Shown here: piece by piece, positions 9,078 through 18,442 of the stretch
How positions within the stretch are numbered: the first letter of the stretch is position 1
Layout of the letters: each line of letters begins with the position of its first letter
NCBI GenBank assembly: GCA_020161575.1
Contig: JAIUNR010000005.1
Location: forward strand, 124,001 to 188,000
Direction: 5' to 3'
Source of the DNA: Pseudomonadota bacterium
GTDB lineage: Bacteria > Pseudomonadota > Alphaproteobacteria > Rhizobiales > Beijerinckiaceae
DNA length: 64,000 nt
Made by a program: the position numbers and the translations under genes
The notes under the pieces: generated by a model
The model's database searches: none
What the model saw: the letters and a program-made list of their open reading frames with translations, nothing else
What the model was told of the DNA's origin: nothing

Positions 9078-10820
9078 TCACGCTGCCATGCGCGTGAGGA
9101 AATCCTCGACCTCGCGCACCAGCCCGTCTGTCGCCTGCGTGAATTCGCGCGAGAGCCGGTCGAGCGCGTCCGCCGCACCGGCTGATTCCGTGATCGCGCG
9201 TTGCACATCGTCGTAACCGGCTCGGATCACATCCGACCGCTGGGCGGCCATATCGGCGTTGCCGGCAATTCCGCGCGTCACCTGCTCCTGCTCGGTGACC
9301 GCCGATGCGATGACAAGGGTGGTCTCGTTGATGGAGCCGAGGCCCTTCCCGATATCCTGAGTGGCATTCGTCACCTGAAGCGACACATTCTCGATCCCCT
9401 TGACCAGATCGGCGATTTCAGCCGCCGCTCTGGATGTCCCGCCCGAAAGTTCCTTCACTTCCGAAGCAACGACAGCGAAGCCTTTGCCAGCCTCACCGGC
9501 GCGGGCAGCTTCGATCGTGGCGTTGAGCGCAAGCAGGTTCGTCTGCGAGGCGACCGAGGAAATAAGCGACACGGCATTGGCAATACGATCCACGGTCGAG
9601 GTCAGTTCAGCGGCAACCGCACCGGCATGTTCGCCTGTTTCGGTTGCGCGGCGCACGACCATGGCGGCGTCGTTCGAGCGAGTCGCGATCTCCGCGATGG
9701 AGGCCGCGAACTGGCTCGTTGCGGTCGCGACTTCCGAGATCGCATTCGCAGCAAGTGAGGCAGCCTCACGGCCTTCGCCCACCCGCTGTTGGGCATGGGA
9801 TGTCGCGGAGCGGATCACCGCCGAGGTCGCCATGACCTGATCGGAACCACTCCGCAGGCGCTCGAGCGCAGCGCGGACAGAAACACGGAACTGCTCCACC
9901 ATTCCATCCATCTCGCTCTTGCGCATGGCGAGGCGCGCGGCATTCTCAGCCTGCTGGCGCTCCTGATCGCGCTGGCTGGCAACCGCCTCCCGAAATCCAT
10001 CCACGGCTCGGGCGATCATGCCGATCCTGTCGCCGCGATCCGTATGGGGAATGGATGTGTTCGTACCGCCTGACGCCAATGCCACCGTTGCATCCGCAAC
10101 ACGCACGAGCGGCGCGAGAAGGCGTACGGTTGCAAGCCAGAGCAGCCCGGCGGCCGCACTGATGGTGATGAGGATGCCGATCTCGAGCTGGAAAAGCAGT
10201 CGGGCAGATTCCGCGGAAAGATCCGATAGCTTGCCGATACCGATGTAGAGAATCCCTGAAACTGCTCCATCCGCGTCGATCAGAGGGAGATATCCGGTTT
10301 GATGTGCTTCGCCGAGGATGGTCGCCGGGCCACGATAGGCACGCTTGGCCATCATGACCGGATAGACTGCTCCGCCCTGTCCCAGATAGGTGCCGACAGC
10401 GCGCGAGCCATCGGCTTTCTTCACGGTGGTCGCGACGCGGATGAAGTCCTTCTTGTCTTCCTGCCAGCGAAAGATGGTCGCAGTTCCACCATTGGTATAA
10501 GTGACGGAATCCACGATCCGGTTCAGCTCTTCCTCGCTGATTGCCTCGGAAGGCTGCTTCGTCATGGCAAGCCGCTCGGGTTCTCCCGCGGCATCCGGCT
10601 CAATCCGGTAGCCTCCTTGCGCGGAGGTCGCATCAATGAAGAGGCGGCTGGCGACGCGGAGCGAAGCATGGGTGCGTCGTTCGATATCGGTCGCGATCTG
10701 GGCTGATAGCCGGGTGTAACTCAGCCAACCGACGGCGAGAACCGCCGCCAGAAGCAATGCCAGCATGGTTGCAACCAGGCGAGCCTGAAGCGAATCGCCG
10801 CGCGCAAGGATATTATTCAT
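9078..10820 (-). CDS. Methyl-accepting chemotaxis protein with a Cache-type sensor
   Basis: This 580-residue inner-membrane chemoreceptor has TM1 at about 15-34 and a periplasmic sensor at 35-209. The sensor contains [17 protein letters not shown] and a [20 protein letters not shown] segment typical of Cache_3/Cache_2 single-Cache domains. TM2 (210-234), HAMP (about 235-290) and the cytoplasmic signalling domain follow. The signalling tip has [20 protein letters not shown], which binds CheA/CheW. Cache domains of this form often sense small organic acids; the ligand here is unknown. It lies downstream of ppx in the same direction, with a palindrome between. There is no che operon nearby. Confidence 0.93.
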   Translation of the reverse strand: MNNILARGDSLQARLVATMLALLLAAVLAVGWLSYTRLSAQIATDIERRTHASLRVASRLFIDATSAQGGYRIEPDAAGEPERLAMTKQPSEAISEEELNRIVDSVTYTNGGTATIFRWQEDKKDFIRVATTVKKADGSRAVGTYLGQGGAVYPVMMAKRAYRGPATILGEAHQTGYLPLIDADGAVSGILYIGIGKLSDLSAESARLLFQLEIGILITISAAAGLLWLATVRLLAPLVRVADATVALASGGTNTSIPHTDRGDRIGMIARAVDGFREAVASQRDQERQQAENAARLAMRKSEMDGMVEQFRVSVRAALERLRSGSDQVMATSAVIRSATSHAQQRVGEGREAASLAANAISEVATATSQFAASIAEIATRSNDAAMVVRRATETGEHAGAVAAELTSTVDRIANAVSLISSVASQTNLLALNATIEAARAGEAGKGFAVVASEVKELSGGTSRAAAEIADLVKGIENVSLQVTNATQDIGKGLGSINETTLVIASAVTEQEQVTRGIAGNADMAAQRSDVIRAGYDDVQRAITESAGAADALDRLSREFTQATDGLVREVEDFLTRMAA

Positions 10821-10870
10821 AGAATTTGCTCCGGAATTCGCTTTGCGGAGACAATCTTTTTCCGAGAAAA

Positions 10871-10887
10871 GTTAGATAAGTTCTAAC
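10871..10887. promoter_or_regulatory. Perfect 6-bp palindrome between ppx and the chemoreceptor gene
   Basis: GTTAGA and TCTAAC are separated by TAAGT. The element touches the ppx stop codon and lies 51 bp upstream of the chemoreceptor start. It may be an operator for the receptor gene or a weak hairpin after ppx; there is no T-run. Confidence 0.35.
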
Positions 10888-12405
10888 CTACGCGCCGGAT
10901 ATCGAGATTTCAAAGCCGGACCCAAGCATTTTCGCGGTCTGGCGCAGCCTTCCGACCAATCTTTCGTTGGAGAGGTTGGCAAAGGCGGCGGGAAGAAACT
11001 GAGTTAATTTTCCTGCAGCCATAAGTAGAGGCGCGCGTGAAAGAACACCCGGCTGCCCGGCGGAGATGTTGAAGGCAACCCGGATGACGCATCCGAGCAT
11101 CCGCGCCTGATCAATCTCACGCAGGGTCAGCAGGGCTCGCAATGGAGGCTGGACATTCTCGCTAAGCCCCTCGTAACGCGCATGCAGGACGGAAGCGAGG
11201 AAAGCGCGCTCGCGATGATCCACCGCAGGCAAAGCGGCATAGGCGACCATCCGGGCCGCCTCCTCGGCGCGGTAATCGGGATTGGCGCGCCAGGCTACTT
11301 CGGAAACGAGGCAGGCGGCATGCCGGATGCGCCGTTCCGCCGGCGTTTCATCCGGGAAAGCGCTCTGCATGAAATCATCGAGCCAGCCGATCAGCTCGTC
11401 GGCATGGGCGGGCGCACGGGCGTGAAGGTCGCTCAGGGCGCGTGCGGCGGCGATCAGGGCATCCTGCTGCTGCACCGCCCCCGGCAATTGCGAGAACAGC
11501 ACGCCTTCCCGCACGCCGCTGGTGCAGACGACGAGCCGGGCGGCGCCGGTCCGCTGGATCAGCTCGCCCAGAACCAGCGCGCCGTAAACCAGCAAAGGCT
11601 TGCGCTCGCGCGAGATCTCGCCGATTGCGGGCAATTGGTCGAGATCGACCCGTTGAAGATCCGCGCAGAAGTCCGCGAGCGCGCGGGCATTGGCGGTGTA
11701 GCCATGCAGCACGTTGAGCGGATAGTTCGATTTCGCCATATGCAGCCGCGCGATGGCACGCCATGTGCCCCCGATGATGAAGATATCGCGTCCCCGCGCC
11801 CTGGCGAGATCGGGCACCCCGGCAAGCGTTTCAGCGACGATCTTCGCCGCTTTCTTGAGGCTCTTGCCCGAAGTATCCCTCAGGGTCAGTCCGCCCAGCT
11901 CGACGCTGACCCCCTGCCCGACCTCGCCATCCGCGATATCGATCAGTTCAAGGCTACCCCCGCCAAGATCCCCGGCAAGGCCGTTCGGGCGGTAAAGGCC
12001 GGAAATCACGCCGAGCGCGGCGAGACGCGCTTCCTCGGTGCCGCTGAGCACGGAGACGGGCTCGCCGAGGATTTCCTCTACCTCGGCGATGAAATCCGGG
12101 CCGTTGCGTGCCTTGCGGACCGCCGCCGTCGCCAGGACGAAAATGCGTTCCACCCGCATCAGGTCGCACAGGACGCGGAAACGCTTGAGCGCATCGCGCG
12201 CCTGAACCAGACCATCCGGCGGAAGCAGACCCGTGACCGCCACATCGCGACCAAGGCCGCAAAGGCTCTTCTCGTTGAACATCGAGACCGGCGCACGGCC
12301 AAGGCGGTCATAGGCAACGAGGCGGACGGAATTCGAGCCGATATCGATGACGGCGACCGGCCTGTGCGCAACCGTCGCCACCGGGGAAGCTGAAAATCCG
12401 GGCAT
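10888..12405 (-). CDS. ppx: Exopolyphosphatase / Ppx-GppA phosphatase
   Basis: The product (505 residues from ATG 12405; a TTG two codons earlier is possible) hydrolyses terminal phosphates from polyphosphate or ppGpp-type substrates. The ASKHA fold shows AVIDIGSNSVRLVAYD (phosphate-1 loop) at about 20, the VLATAAVRKARNG segment, and GLAGDLGGGSLELI (phosphate-2 loop). A C-terminal helical, HD-like region follows from about 310. It sits 33 bp downstream of ppk in the same direction, so synthesis and breakdown of polyphosphate are probably co-transcribed. Ppx versus GppA cannot be separated by eye; the ppk link favours Ppx. Confidence 0.92.
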   Translation of the reverse strand: MPGFSASPVATVAHRPVAVIDIGSNSVRLVAYDRLGRAPVSMFNEKSLCGLGRDVAVTGLLPPDGLVQARDALKRFRVLCDLMRVERIFVLATAAVRKARNGPDFIAEVEEILGEPVSVLSGTEEARLAALGVISGLYRPNGLAGDLGGGSLELIDIADGEVGQGVSVELGGLTLRDTSGKSLKKAAKIVAETLAGVPDLARARGRDIFIIGGTWRAIARLHMAKSNYPLNVLHGYTANARALADFCADLQRVDLDQLPAIGEISRERKPLLVYGALVLGELIQRTGAARLVVCTSGVREGVLFSQLPGAVQQQDALIAAARALSDLHARAPAHADELIGWLDDFMQSAFPDETPAERRIRHAACLVSEVAWRANPDYRAEEAARMVAYAALPAVDHRERAFLASVLHARYEGLSENVQPPLRALLTLREIDQARMLGCVIRVAFNISAGQPGVLSRAPLLMAAGKLTQFLPAAFANLSNERLVGRLRQTAKMLGSGFEISISGA

Positions 12406-12438
12406 GATCAAGCGGGTCCAGCTCGGAACGGAAGGCCG

Positions 12439-14610
12439 TCAGCGCCCGCCGGGCGCTTTTTTCTTGGTGAGCGGCCGGGGCCGCGAGAGCTTGAGCGATG
12501 TGCCACGACCGGAAAGACTCGGATTCGTCATGAAGTAGCGATGCGCGTTGAAGGGCTCATCGCCTTCCTCCGGCGTTATGCGCAAAGACGAGCCATCGGG
12601 CAAGACCCGCCAGCTCTGTTGGTTGTCGAGAAGATTGGCCTGCATGATCTGGCCCAGCACCTGCTCGTGCACCGTGGGGTTCATGATCGGGCACAGGCTT
12701 TCCACCCGCCGGTCGAGATTGCGCGGCATGAGATCGGCGGAGGAGATATAGACCACCGCCTTCTGGTGCGGCAGGCCATGCCCGTTGCCGAAGGCATAGA
12801 TACGGGCATGTTCGAGAAAACGCCCGACGATGGATTTGACGCGGATATTGTCCGAAAAACCCGGAATGCCCGGCCTGAGGCAACAGATGCCGCGCACCAC
12901 CAGATCGATCTGCACCCCGGCCTGACTGGCGCGATAAAGCGCATCGATGATGACCGGATCGACGAGCGAATTGCATTTGCACCAGATCACGGCCGGGCGC
13001 CCGGCCCTCGCGTGCTCGATCTCGGCGTCGATATGCTCGATCAGCTTCTTCTTGAGCGTGACCGGAGAGACCGCCATGCGCTCGAGCGCAGCGGGTTCGG
13101 CATAGCCGGTAATGAAATTGAATATCCGCGCGACATCGCGCCCGATCACCGGATCGGCGGTGAAGTAGGACAGGTCGGTGTAGATCTTGGCCGTGATCGG
13201 GTGGTAATTGCCGGTGCCGACATGGCAGTAGGTGCGCAATTCACCGCCCTCGCGCCGCACCACAAGGCTGAGCTTGGCATGGGTCTTGAGCTCGATGAAG
13301 CCGTAGACCACCTGCACCCCGGCGCGCTCGAGGTCGCGCGCCCAGCGGATATTGGCCTCCTCGTCGAAGCGCGCCTTGAGTTCCACCAGCGCGGTGACGC
13401 TCTTGCCTGCTTCCGCCGCTTCCGACAGCGCCTGCACGATCGGGCTGTTGGCCGAGGTGCGATACAGCGTCTGCTTGATCGCGACGACGGCCGGGTCGCG
13501 CGCGGCCTGCTCGAGGAAGTTCACCACCACGTCGAAGGCTTCGTAAGGATGGTGGACCACCAGATCCTTCTGGCGAATCGCCGCGAAGCAATCGCCCCCA
13601 TGCTCGCGCACCCGCTCGGGAAAGCGCGGGGCATAGGGCACGAATTTGAGATCGGGTCGATCAACCGAGACAAGCTGCGACAGATCGTTGAGCGCGATCA
13701 TGCCGTCGACGACAAAAACCTCGCGCGGCTTGACGCGCAGTTCCGCTGCAACGAAAGCGCGCAGATCCTCCGGCATCGCCGCTTCCAGTTCGAGGCGGAT
13801 CACCACGCCGCGCTTGCGCGCCTTCAGCATGGTCTCGAAGGTGCGGACCAGATCCTCCGCCTCCTCCATGATCTCGATATCGCTGTCGCGGATCACGCGG
13901 AAGGCGCCGATACCCTTGAGCGCATAGCCCGGAAACAGCGTGGGGATGAACAGCGTCATCGCCTGATCGAGCAGGATGAAACGCGCGCGCCCCTTTGCAT
14001 CGGGCAGCCGGATGAAGCGTTCGAGCTTCTGGGGCATGCGGATCAACGCCCGCAATGCGCGTCCGTCGCTCTGGCGGGCGAGGCTGAGCGCGAGCGAAAA
14101 GCCCAGATTGGGAATGAAGGGGAAAGGATGCGCGGGATCGATCGCGAGCGGGGTCAGCGTCGGGAAGATCGATGCGAGAAAGTGATCGCGCAGGAAATTC
14201 TCATCCGATTCAGAAAGATCGATGGGCGCGACGACGACGATCCTCTCCGCTTCAAGCGCCACGCGCAGCTTGCGCCAGCGATCTTGCTGGTCAGCGGTCA
14301 GGGCTTCGACTTCCTCGGTGATCAGGTCCAGCGCCTGCTCGGGCGTCAGCCCGTCATCGGAAGGCGTCAGCACGCCGGCAATCATCTGCTCGATAAGGCC
14401 CGAGACGCGGACCATGAAGAATTCGTCGAGATTATTCGCCGAGATCGAGAGAAAGCGCAGTTGCTCAAGCAGCGGGTGGCCGGAATTTCCCGCCTCCTCC
14501 ATGACGCGGCGGTTGAATTGCAGCCAGGACAATTCGCGATTGATGAATCGGGAAGGGTGTTCGGCGAGTTCGGCCGGTTTCAGTCCACTCACATCCTGCG
14601 AAATCGCCAT
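12439..14610 (-). CDS. ppk: Polyphosphate kinase 1
   Basis: The enzyme reversibly polymerises ATP gamma-phosphate into polyphosphate. The start ATG 14610 (MAISQDV) gives 723 residues, the family length. Seen in order: the N domain with [19 protein letters not shown] (21-40), the helical H domain, and two phospholipase-D-like C domains. THAKLSLV (His 444) matches the phosphohistidine segment of PPK1, followed by [10 protein letters not shown] (461-470). The second domain carries [20 protein letters not shown] Pho box lies 71 bp upstream, so PhoB control under phosphate starvation is likely. ppx follows as the next gene. Confidence 0.96.
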   Translation of the reverse strand: MAISQDVSGLKPAELAEHPSRFINRELSWLQFNRRVMEEAGNSGHPLLEQLRFLSISANNLDEFFMVRVSGLIEQMIAGVLTPSDDGLTPEQALDLITEEVEALTADQQDRWRKLRVALEAERIVVVAPIDLSESDENFLRDHFLASIFPTLTPLAIDPAHPFPFIPNLGFSLALSLARQSDGRALRALIRMPQKLERFIRLPDAKGRARFILLDQAMTLFIPTLFPGYALKGIGAFRVIRDSDIEIMEEAEDLVRTFETMLKARKRGVVIRLELEAAMPEDLRAFVAAELRVKPREVFVVDGMIALNDLSQLVSVDRPDLKFVPYAPRFPERVREHGGDCFAAIRQKDLVVHHPYEAFDVVVNFLEQAARDPAVVAIKQTLYRTSANSPIVQALSEAAEAGKSVTALVELKARFDEEANIRWARDLERAGVQVVYGFIELKTHAKLSLVVRREGGELRTYCHVGTGNYHPITAKIYTDLSYFTADPVIGRDVARIFNFITGYAEPAALERMAVSPVTLKKKLIEHIDAEIEHARAGRPAVIWCKCNSLVDPVIIDALYRASQAGVQIDLVVRGICCLRPGIPGFSDNIRVKSIVGRFLEHARIYAFGNGHGLPHQKAVVYISSADLMPRNLDRRVESLCPIMNPTVHEQVLGQIMQANLLDNQQSWRVLPDGSSLRITPEEGDEPFNAHRYFMTNPSLSGRGTSLKLSRPRPLTKKKAPGGR

Positions 14611-14680
14611 GGTCTTCGTTTCGTCCCGTTCATGCGTTGTCCGGGCGTGATTCCGCCCTTCCGTCTCATGACCGGAGTTT

Positions 14681-14698
14681 ATGACAGATCGGCGACAG
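14681..14698 (-). promoter_or_regulatory. Pho box upstream of ppk
   Basis: Read on the minus strand the site is CTGTCGC-CGAT-CTGTCAT: two 7-base repeats of the PhoB consensus CTGTCAT separated by the canonical 4 bases. The second repeat is perfect; the first differs in its last two bases. It lies between the lolD stop and the ppk start, pointing toward ppk. PhoB binding is inferred from the motif. Confidence 0.65.
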
Positions 14699-14716
14699 GG
14701 CCAGCGAAACTTGCGC

Positions 14717-15400
14717 TCAGGGCAGCGCGACGACACGCCCTTCACGCAGGGTGATGCGACGATCCATCCGCGCCGCCAGCTCAAGGTTGTGCGTCGCGAC
14801 GAGTGCGGCGAGACCAGATTGCTTCACCAGCGCCGAGAGGGTCGCGAAAACATGCTCGCCGGTCGTGGGGTCGAGATTGCCGGTCGGTTCATCCGCCAAC
14901 AGCAGGCGGGGCGTGTTCGCCACCGCACGCGCGATCGCGACGCGCTGCTGTTCGCCACCAGACAACTCTCCCGGCCGATGTTCGATGCGGTGGCCGAGCC
15001 CGAGAAAACCAAGGATGTCACGCGCGCGCGCCTCCGCTTCCGCGACGGGAAGCCCCGCGATTCGCTGCGGCAGCACGACATTCTCGAGCGCGGAGAATTC
15101 CGGCAGCAGATGGTGGAACTGGTAGACGAACCCGATCTCGGATCGCCGCAAGCGGGTGCGCGCGCCGTCATCAAGCCCCGCGGTCGCGGTATCTCCGATG
15201 AAGACTTCGCCCTGATCTGCATGTTCGAGCAGGCCCGCGATATGCAGCAGCGTCGATTTGCCGGCGCCAGAGGGCGCGACAAGCGCGACCATCTCGCCCG
15301 GCATGATCTCGAGATCCGCGCCCGCGAGCACGCGCACGACATTCTCGCCCTGGATATAGGCGCGGCAGACATTGGCGATGAGAAGCGCGGGCGTGGCCAT
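14717..15400 (-). CDS. lolD: Lipoprotein-releasing system ATP-binding protein
   Basis: This 227-residue ABC ATPase powers release of outer-membrane lipoproteins from the inner membrane to LolA. Start ATG 15400 ([11 protein letters not shown]) fits the family N-terminus; the frame runs further upstream but into lolC. Walker A is [13 protein letters not shown], the LolD-type Q-loop is [18 protein letters not shown], the signature is [15 protein letters not shown], and Walker B is [12 protein letters not shown]. It follows lolC by 74 bp in the same direction. In many relatives dnaE follows lolD; here the next gene is ppk. Confidence 0.95.
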   Translation of the reverse strand: MATPALLIANVCRAYIQGENVVRVLAGADLEIMPGEMVALVAPSGAGKSTLLHIAGLLEHADQGEVFIGDTATAGLDDGARTRLRRSEIGFVYQFHHLLPEFSALENVVLPQRIAGLPVAEAEARARDILGFLGLGHRIEHRPGELSGGEQQRVAIARAVANTPRLLLADEPTGNLDPTTGEHVFATLSALVKQSGLAALVATHNLELAARMDRRITLREGRVVALP

Positions 15401-15474
15401 CAGCCTTCTATCCTCGCATAAGTTCGGGCGCGCTTTGGCGCCTCGGAAGAACGAGTGCAAAAACCGCGCATGGT

Positions 15475-16728
15475 TCACTCCCCTCGCAAGGCTTCGACGG
15501 GATCGAGCTTCGCCGCGCGCCAGGCGGGATAAAGCGTCGCGAGGAGCGAGAGCGTCAGCGCCATCACCACGATTGCGACCACCTCGCTCGGGCGCACATC
15601 CGAGGGAAGGCGCGAGAGGAAATAAAGCTCAGGCGGAAAGATCTGGGCGCCGGAAAGCCACGAAACAGCCTGACGCAGGCTTTCCACGTTATTCGCGATC
15701 AGAAGCCCGAGCAGAAAGCCGACGAAAGTGCCACCGACACCGATCGCAGCGCCGGTAATCACGAAAATCGACAGGATGGAGCCGCGCGTCGCGCCCATCG
15801 TCCGAAGAATGGCGATGCCGCGCGCCTTGTCCTTCACCAGCATGGTGAGGCCGGAAATGATGTTGAGCGCCGCCACCAGCACGATCATGGTGAGGATGAG
15901 GAACATCACGTTGCGTTCCACCTCCAGCGCGCCGAAGAAGGTGCGGTTGCGGAAGCGCCAATCGGTCAGCGCATGGGGCATGCCCACGGCTTCGCGGATC
16001 TTCGGCAGGACATCATCCATGCGATCGGGGCTGTCGACGAAGACCTCGATCATCGCCGCCTGCCCTTCGCTGTCGAAATAGAGCTGCGCCTCGGCGAGCG
16101 GCATGAAGACGAAGCTCGCATCGAATTCGCTCATCCCCACTTCGAAGATCGCGCCGATCTCATAGGATTTCTGGCGCGGCGCGGAGCCGAACGGCGTCGA
16201 AGGCCCCTTGGGTGAGAGCAGTTTGATCTTGTCGCCGATCCCCACGCCGAGAAAGCCGGCAAGCCGGCGGCCGACGGCGATCTTCTCCGAACCGTCAAAG
16301 CCATTGAGCGTGCCATCGACGATGTTTTTCGCAACGGAAGTGAAGCGCTTGAGATCCGCCTCGCGCACACCGCGCACCAGCGCGCCGCTCGTGGCGTTCT
16401 GCGAGGCGGAGAGCACCTGTCCTTCAACGATCGGCGCCGCCAGCGTCACCCCCTTCACCCTGGCGACACGCGCCGCGATATTCTCGTAATCGGAGAGCGC
16501 CTCTCCATAGGGCTGGATGAAGGCATGGCCGTTCACGCCGAGGATCTTGCTCATCAGCTCCTGCCGGAAGCCGTTCATAACCGCCATCACGACAATCAGC
16601 GTCGCGACGCCAAGCATAATGCCGACAAACGAGAAGCCGGCGATCACCGAAATGAACCCGTCGCGGCGCCGCGCGCGCAGATAGCGCCACGCGACCAGCC
16701 ATTCGAAGGAGGAGAACAGGAAGCCCAT
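15475..16728 (-). CDS. lolC: Lipoprotein-releasing system permease LolC/LolE
   Basis: This 417-residue inner-membrane permease has the MacB/LolC plan: one N-terminal membrane helix (about 24-50, [20 protein letters not shown]), a large periplasmic domain (about 55-265), and three C-terminal helices (about 273-300, 318-345, 375-400). The FtsX-like C-terminal region includes [20 protein letters not shown], the cytoplasmic coupling segment. Alphaproteobacteria usually have a single LolC/E-type subunit acting as a homodimer. It begins 14 bp after proS, so the two are probably co-transcribed. Confidence 0.93.
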   Translation of the reverse strand: MGFLFSSFEWLVAWRYLRARRRDGFISVIAGFSFVGIMLGVATLIVVMAVMNGFRQELMSKILGVNGHAFIQPYGEALSDYENIAARVARVKGVTLAAPIVEGQVLSASQNATSGALVRGVREADLKRFTSVAKNIVDGTLNGFDGSEKIAVGRRLAGFLGVGIGDKIKLLSPKGPSTPFGSAPRQKSYEIGAIFEVGMSEFDASFVFMPLAEAQLYFDSEGQAAMIEVFVDSPDRMDDVLPKIREAVGMPHALTDWRFRNRTFFGALEVERNVMFLILTMIVLVAALNIISGLTMLVKDKARGIAILRTMGATRGSILSIFVITGAAIGVGGTFVGFLLGLLIANNVESLRQAVSWLSGAQIFPPELYFLSRLPSDVRPSEVVAIVVMALTLSLLATLYPAWRAAKLDPVEALRGE

Positions 16729-16742
16729 TGCACGCAGGCCCT

Positions 16743-18065
16743 TCAGCCCGCGATCCGCTCGACCGCCTCGGCGGGGGTGAGCGTCATCCGCTCGCCGGTC
16801 GCGCGGCGCTTCAGCTCGACCTTGCCATCAGCCAGCCCCTTGGGGCCGACAATGATTTGCCAGGGCAGGCCGATAAGATCCGCCGTCGCGAATTTTCCGC
16901 CGGGGCGTTCATCCGTGTCATCAATCAGCGCGTCGAGGCCGCGGGTGCGGAGTGCCTCGAAAATCTCACCCGAAACGCGATCCGTCGCGCTGTCGCCCGG
17001 CTTGAGGTTGAGGATCGCGGCATCGAAGGGCGCGATCGCGTCGGGCCAGATGATGCCGGCCTCGTCATGGCTCGCCTCGATGACGGCGGGAACCAGCCGG
17101 CTCGGGCCGATCCCGTAAGAGCCCATATGAACCGGCCTTTCGACACCGTCCGGCCCCGCGACGACGGCCTTCATCGGCTCGGAATATTTCGTGCCGAAAT
17201 AGAAGATGTGGCCGACCTCGATGCCGCGCGCGGAGACGCGCGAAGCCTCGGGGATCGCGTCGAAACCCGCCTGATCGTGCATTTCCTCGGTCGCAGCATA
17301 GAGCGAGGTCCATTTCGAAACGATAGTGGAAAGCCCCTCAACCGAATCAAAATCGGTATCCGCGCCCGGCACGGGGAAATCGAGATAATCCTTGTGGCAG
17401 AAGACCTGGCTCTCGCCGGTCGAGGCAAGGATGATGAATTCGTGACTCAGATCGCCGCCGATCGGCCCGGTATCGGCCCGCATCGGGATCGATTTGAGGC
17501 CCAGCCGGTCGAAGGTGCGCAGATAGGCGACGAACATGCGGTTATAGGCATGACGCGCGCTTTCCTTGTCCAGATCGAAGGAATAGGCGTCTTTCATGAG
17601 GAACTCGCGCGAACGCATCGTGCCGAAGCGCGGGCGCACCTCATCGCGGAATTTCCATTGCAGATGATAGAGATTGAGCGGCAACGCCTTGTAGGAACGC
17701 ACGTAGCCGCGGAAGATCTCGGTGATCATCTCCTCGTTGGTCGGCCCGTAGAGCATCTCGCGATCGGCGCGATCGGTGATGCGCAGCATCTCCTTGCCAT
17801 AAGCGTCGTAGCGCCCCGATTCGCGCCAGAGATCGGCGGACTGGATCGTCGGCATGAGCAGTTCGACCGCGCCCGACCGATTCTGCTCCTCGCGGATCAC
17901 CGCGCAGATCTTGTTGAGCACGCGCAGGCCGAGCGGAAGCCAGGCATAGATGCCGGCGGATTCCTGCCGGATCAGCCCCGCGCGAAGCGCCAGCCGATGC
18001 GAGACAATCTCCGCCTCGCGCGGGGTCTCTTTCAGAATGGGCAGGAAATAGCGGGACAGGCGCAT
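16743..18065 (-). CDS. proS: Prolyl-tRNA synthetase, short alphaproteobacterial type without editing insert
   Basis: This class II synthetase charges tRNA-Pro. ATG 18065 ([15 protein letters not shown]) is preceded by GGAG at a proper distance and gives 440 residues, the length of the short type; the frame is open further upstream but unlike the family. Motif 2 is [17 protein letters not shown] and motif 3 is [15 protein letters not shown]. The catalytic core runs directly between these without the 180-residue INS editing domain of the E. coli enzyme. A C-terminal anticodon-binding domain follows (about 345-435). It heads the proS-lolC-lolD unit. Confidence 0.96.
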   Translation of the reverse strand: MRLSRYFLPILKETPREAEIVSHRLALRAGLIRQESAGIYAWLPLGLRVLNKICAVIREEQNRSGAVELLMPTIQSADLWRESGRYDAYGKEMLRITDRADREMLYGPTNEEMITEIFRGYVRSYKALPLNLYHLQWKFRDEVRPRFGTMRSREFLMKDAYSFDLDKESARHAYNRMFVAYLRTFDRLGLKSIPMRADTGPIGGDLSHEFIILASTGESQVFCHKDYLDFPVPGADTDFDSVEGLSTIVSKWTSLYAATEEMHDQAGFDAIPEASRVSARGIEVGHIFYFGTKYSEPMKAVVAGPDGVERPVHMGSYGIGPSRLVPAVIEASHDEAGIIWPDAIAPFDAAILNLKPGDSATDRVSGEIFEALRTRGLDALIDDTDERPGGKFATADLIGLPWQIIVGPKGLADGKVELKRRATGERMTLTPAEAVERIAG

Positions 18066-18317
18066 GGTCGCTCCGATAGCGGCAGGATTCGTCTCCCCCG
18101 CTTCTGTCACAAATCCCCCCGGTTGCAAATGCAGGGAAGGTTCGCGGCGGGTAAAATCCAGCACGCGCATCACGGCGCGATTATGACCGCTCGCATGGAT
18201 CGGCAAAACATTCAAATTTTAGAATGTTGCACTGCATGAAGACACACAAAAAAGCCTCAATTAGAACCATCCCCGGCAGGCGGAGCACCGGGCCGCGCAA
18301 GCGGCAGGACAAGCAAA

Positions 18318-18377
18318 ATGAACATGCTCCTCAGGGTGGCGTTCTCTTGGACGTTTATTCCGGCCGTCCAAAAATGA
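18318..18377 (+). CDS. Candidate 19-residue leader peptide
   Basis: A short frame from ATG 18318 encodes MNMLLRVAFSWTFIPAVQK and stops at 18375-18377. Its last third overlaps a 7-bp hairpin (TTGGACG at 18347-18353 with CGTCCAA at 18365-18371). The stop codon overlaps the ATG of a minimal frame, ATG AAG AAG TAA (18374-18385). A terminator-like hairpin follows 16 bp after the leader stop and the aminotransferase gene starts at 18443. This order suggests translation-dependent control. No strong ribosome site is visible before it, so the peptide is a hypothesis. The region from 18066 to 18317 shows no other gene; it should hold the proS and aminotransferase promoters. Confidence 0.4.
   Translation: MNMLLRVAFSWTFIPAVQK
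18347..18371 (+). promoter_or_regulatory. Hairpin overlapping the end of the leader peptide frame
   Basis: The arms TTGGACG and CGTCCAA are perfect complements around an 11-nt loop. The hairpin ends inside the last codons of the candidate leader peptide, so a translating ribosome would melt it. It precedes the terminator-like hairpin by 21 nt. Confidence 0.45.
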
Positions 18378-18392
18378 AGAAGTAAAGTTTCA

Positions 18393-18417
18393 AGCAGGGC
18401 CGAGGTCCTGCTTTTTT
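18393..18417 (+). terminator. Intrinsic terminator-like hairpin before the aminotransferase gene
   Basis: AGCAGG (18393-18398) pairs with CCTGCT (18407-18412) around an 8-nt loop and is followed by six T residues (18412-18417). It lies 25 bp upstream of the aminotransferase start in the sense direction, so it is placed as an attenuator. There is no rightward gene upstream that would need an end here. Confidence 0.55.
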
Positions 18418-18442
18418 CTTTGCTGCCTCCCGAGGAGTTTCC

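Noticed and set aside
18066-18215. In-frame N-terminal extension of proS
   Set aside because: The extension does not resemble the synthetase, and ATG 18065 has a GGAG ribosome site and gives the normal length. The same reasoning rejected long starts for aspS, ppk, lolD, nuoM and tig.
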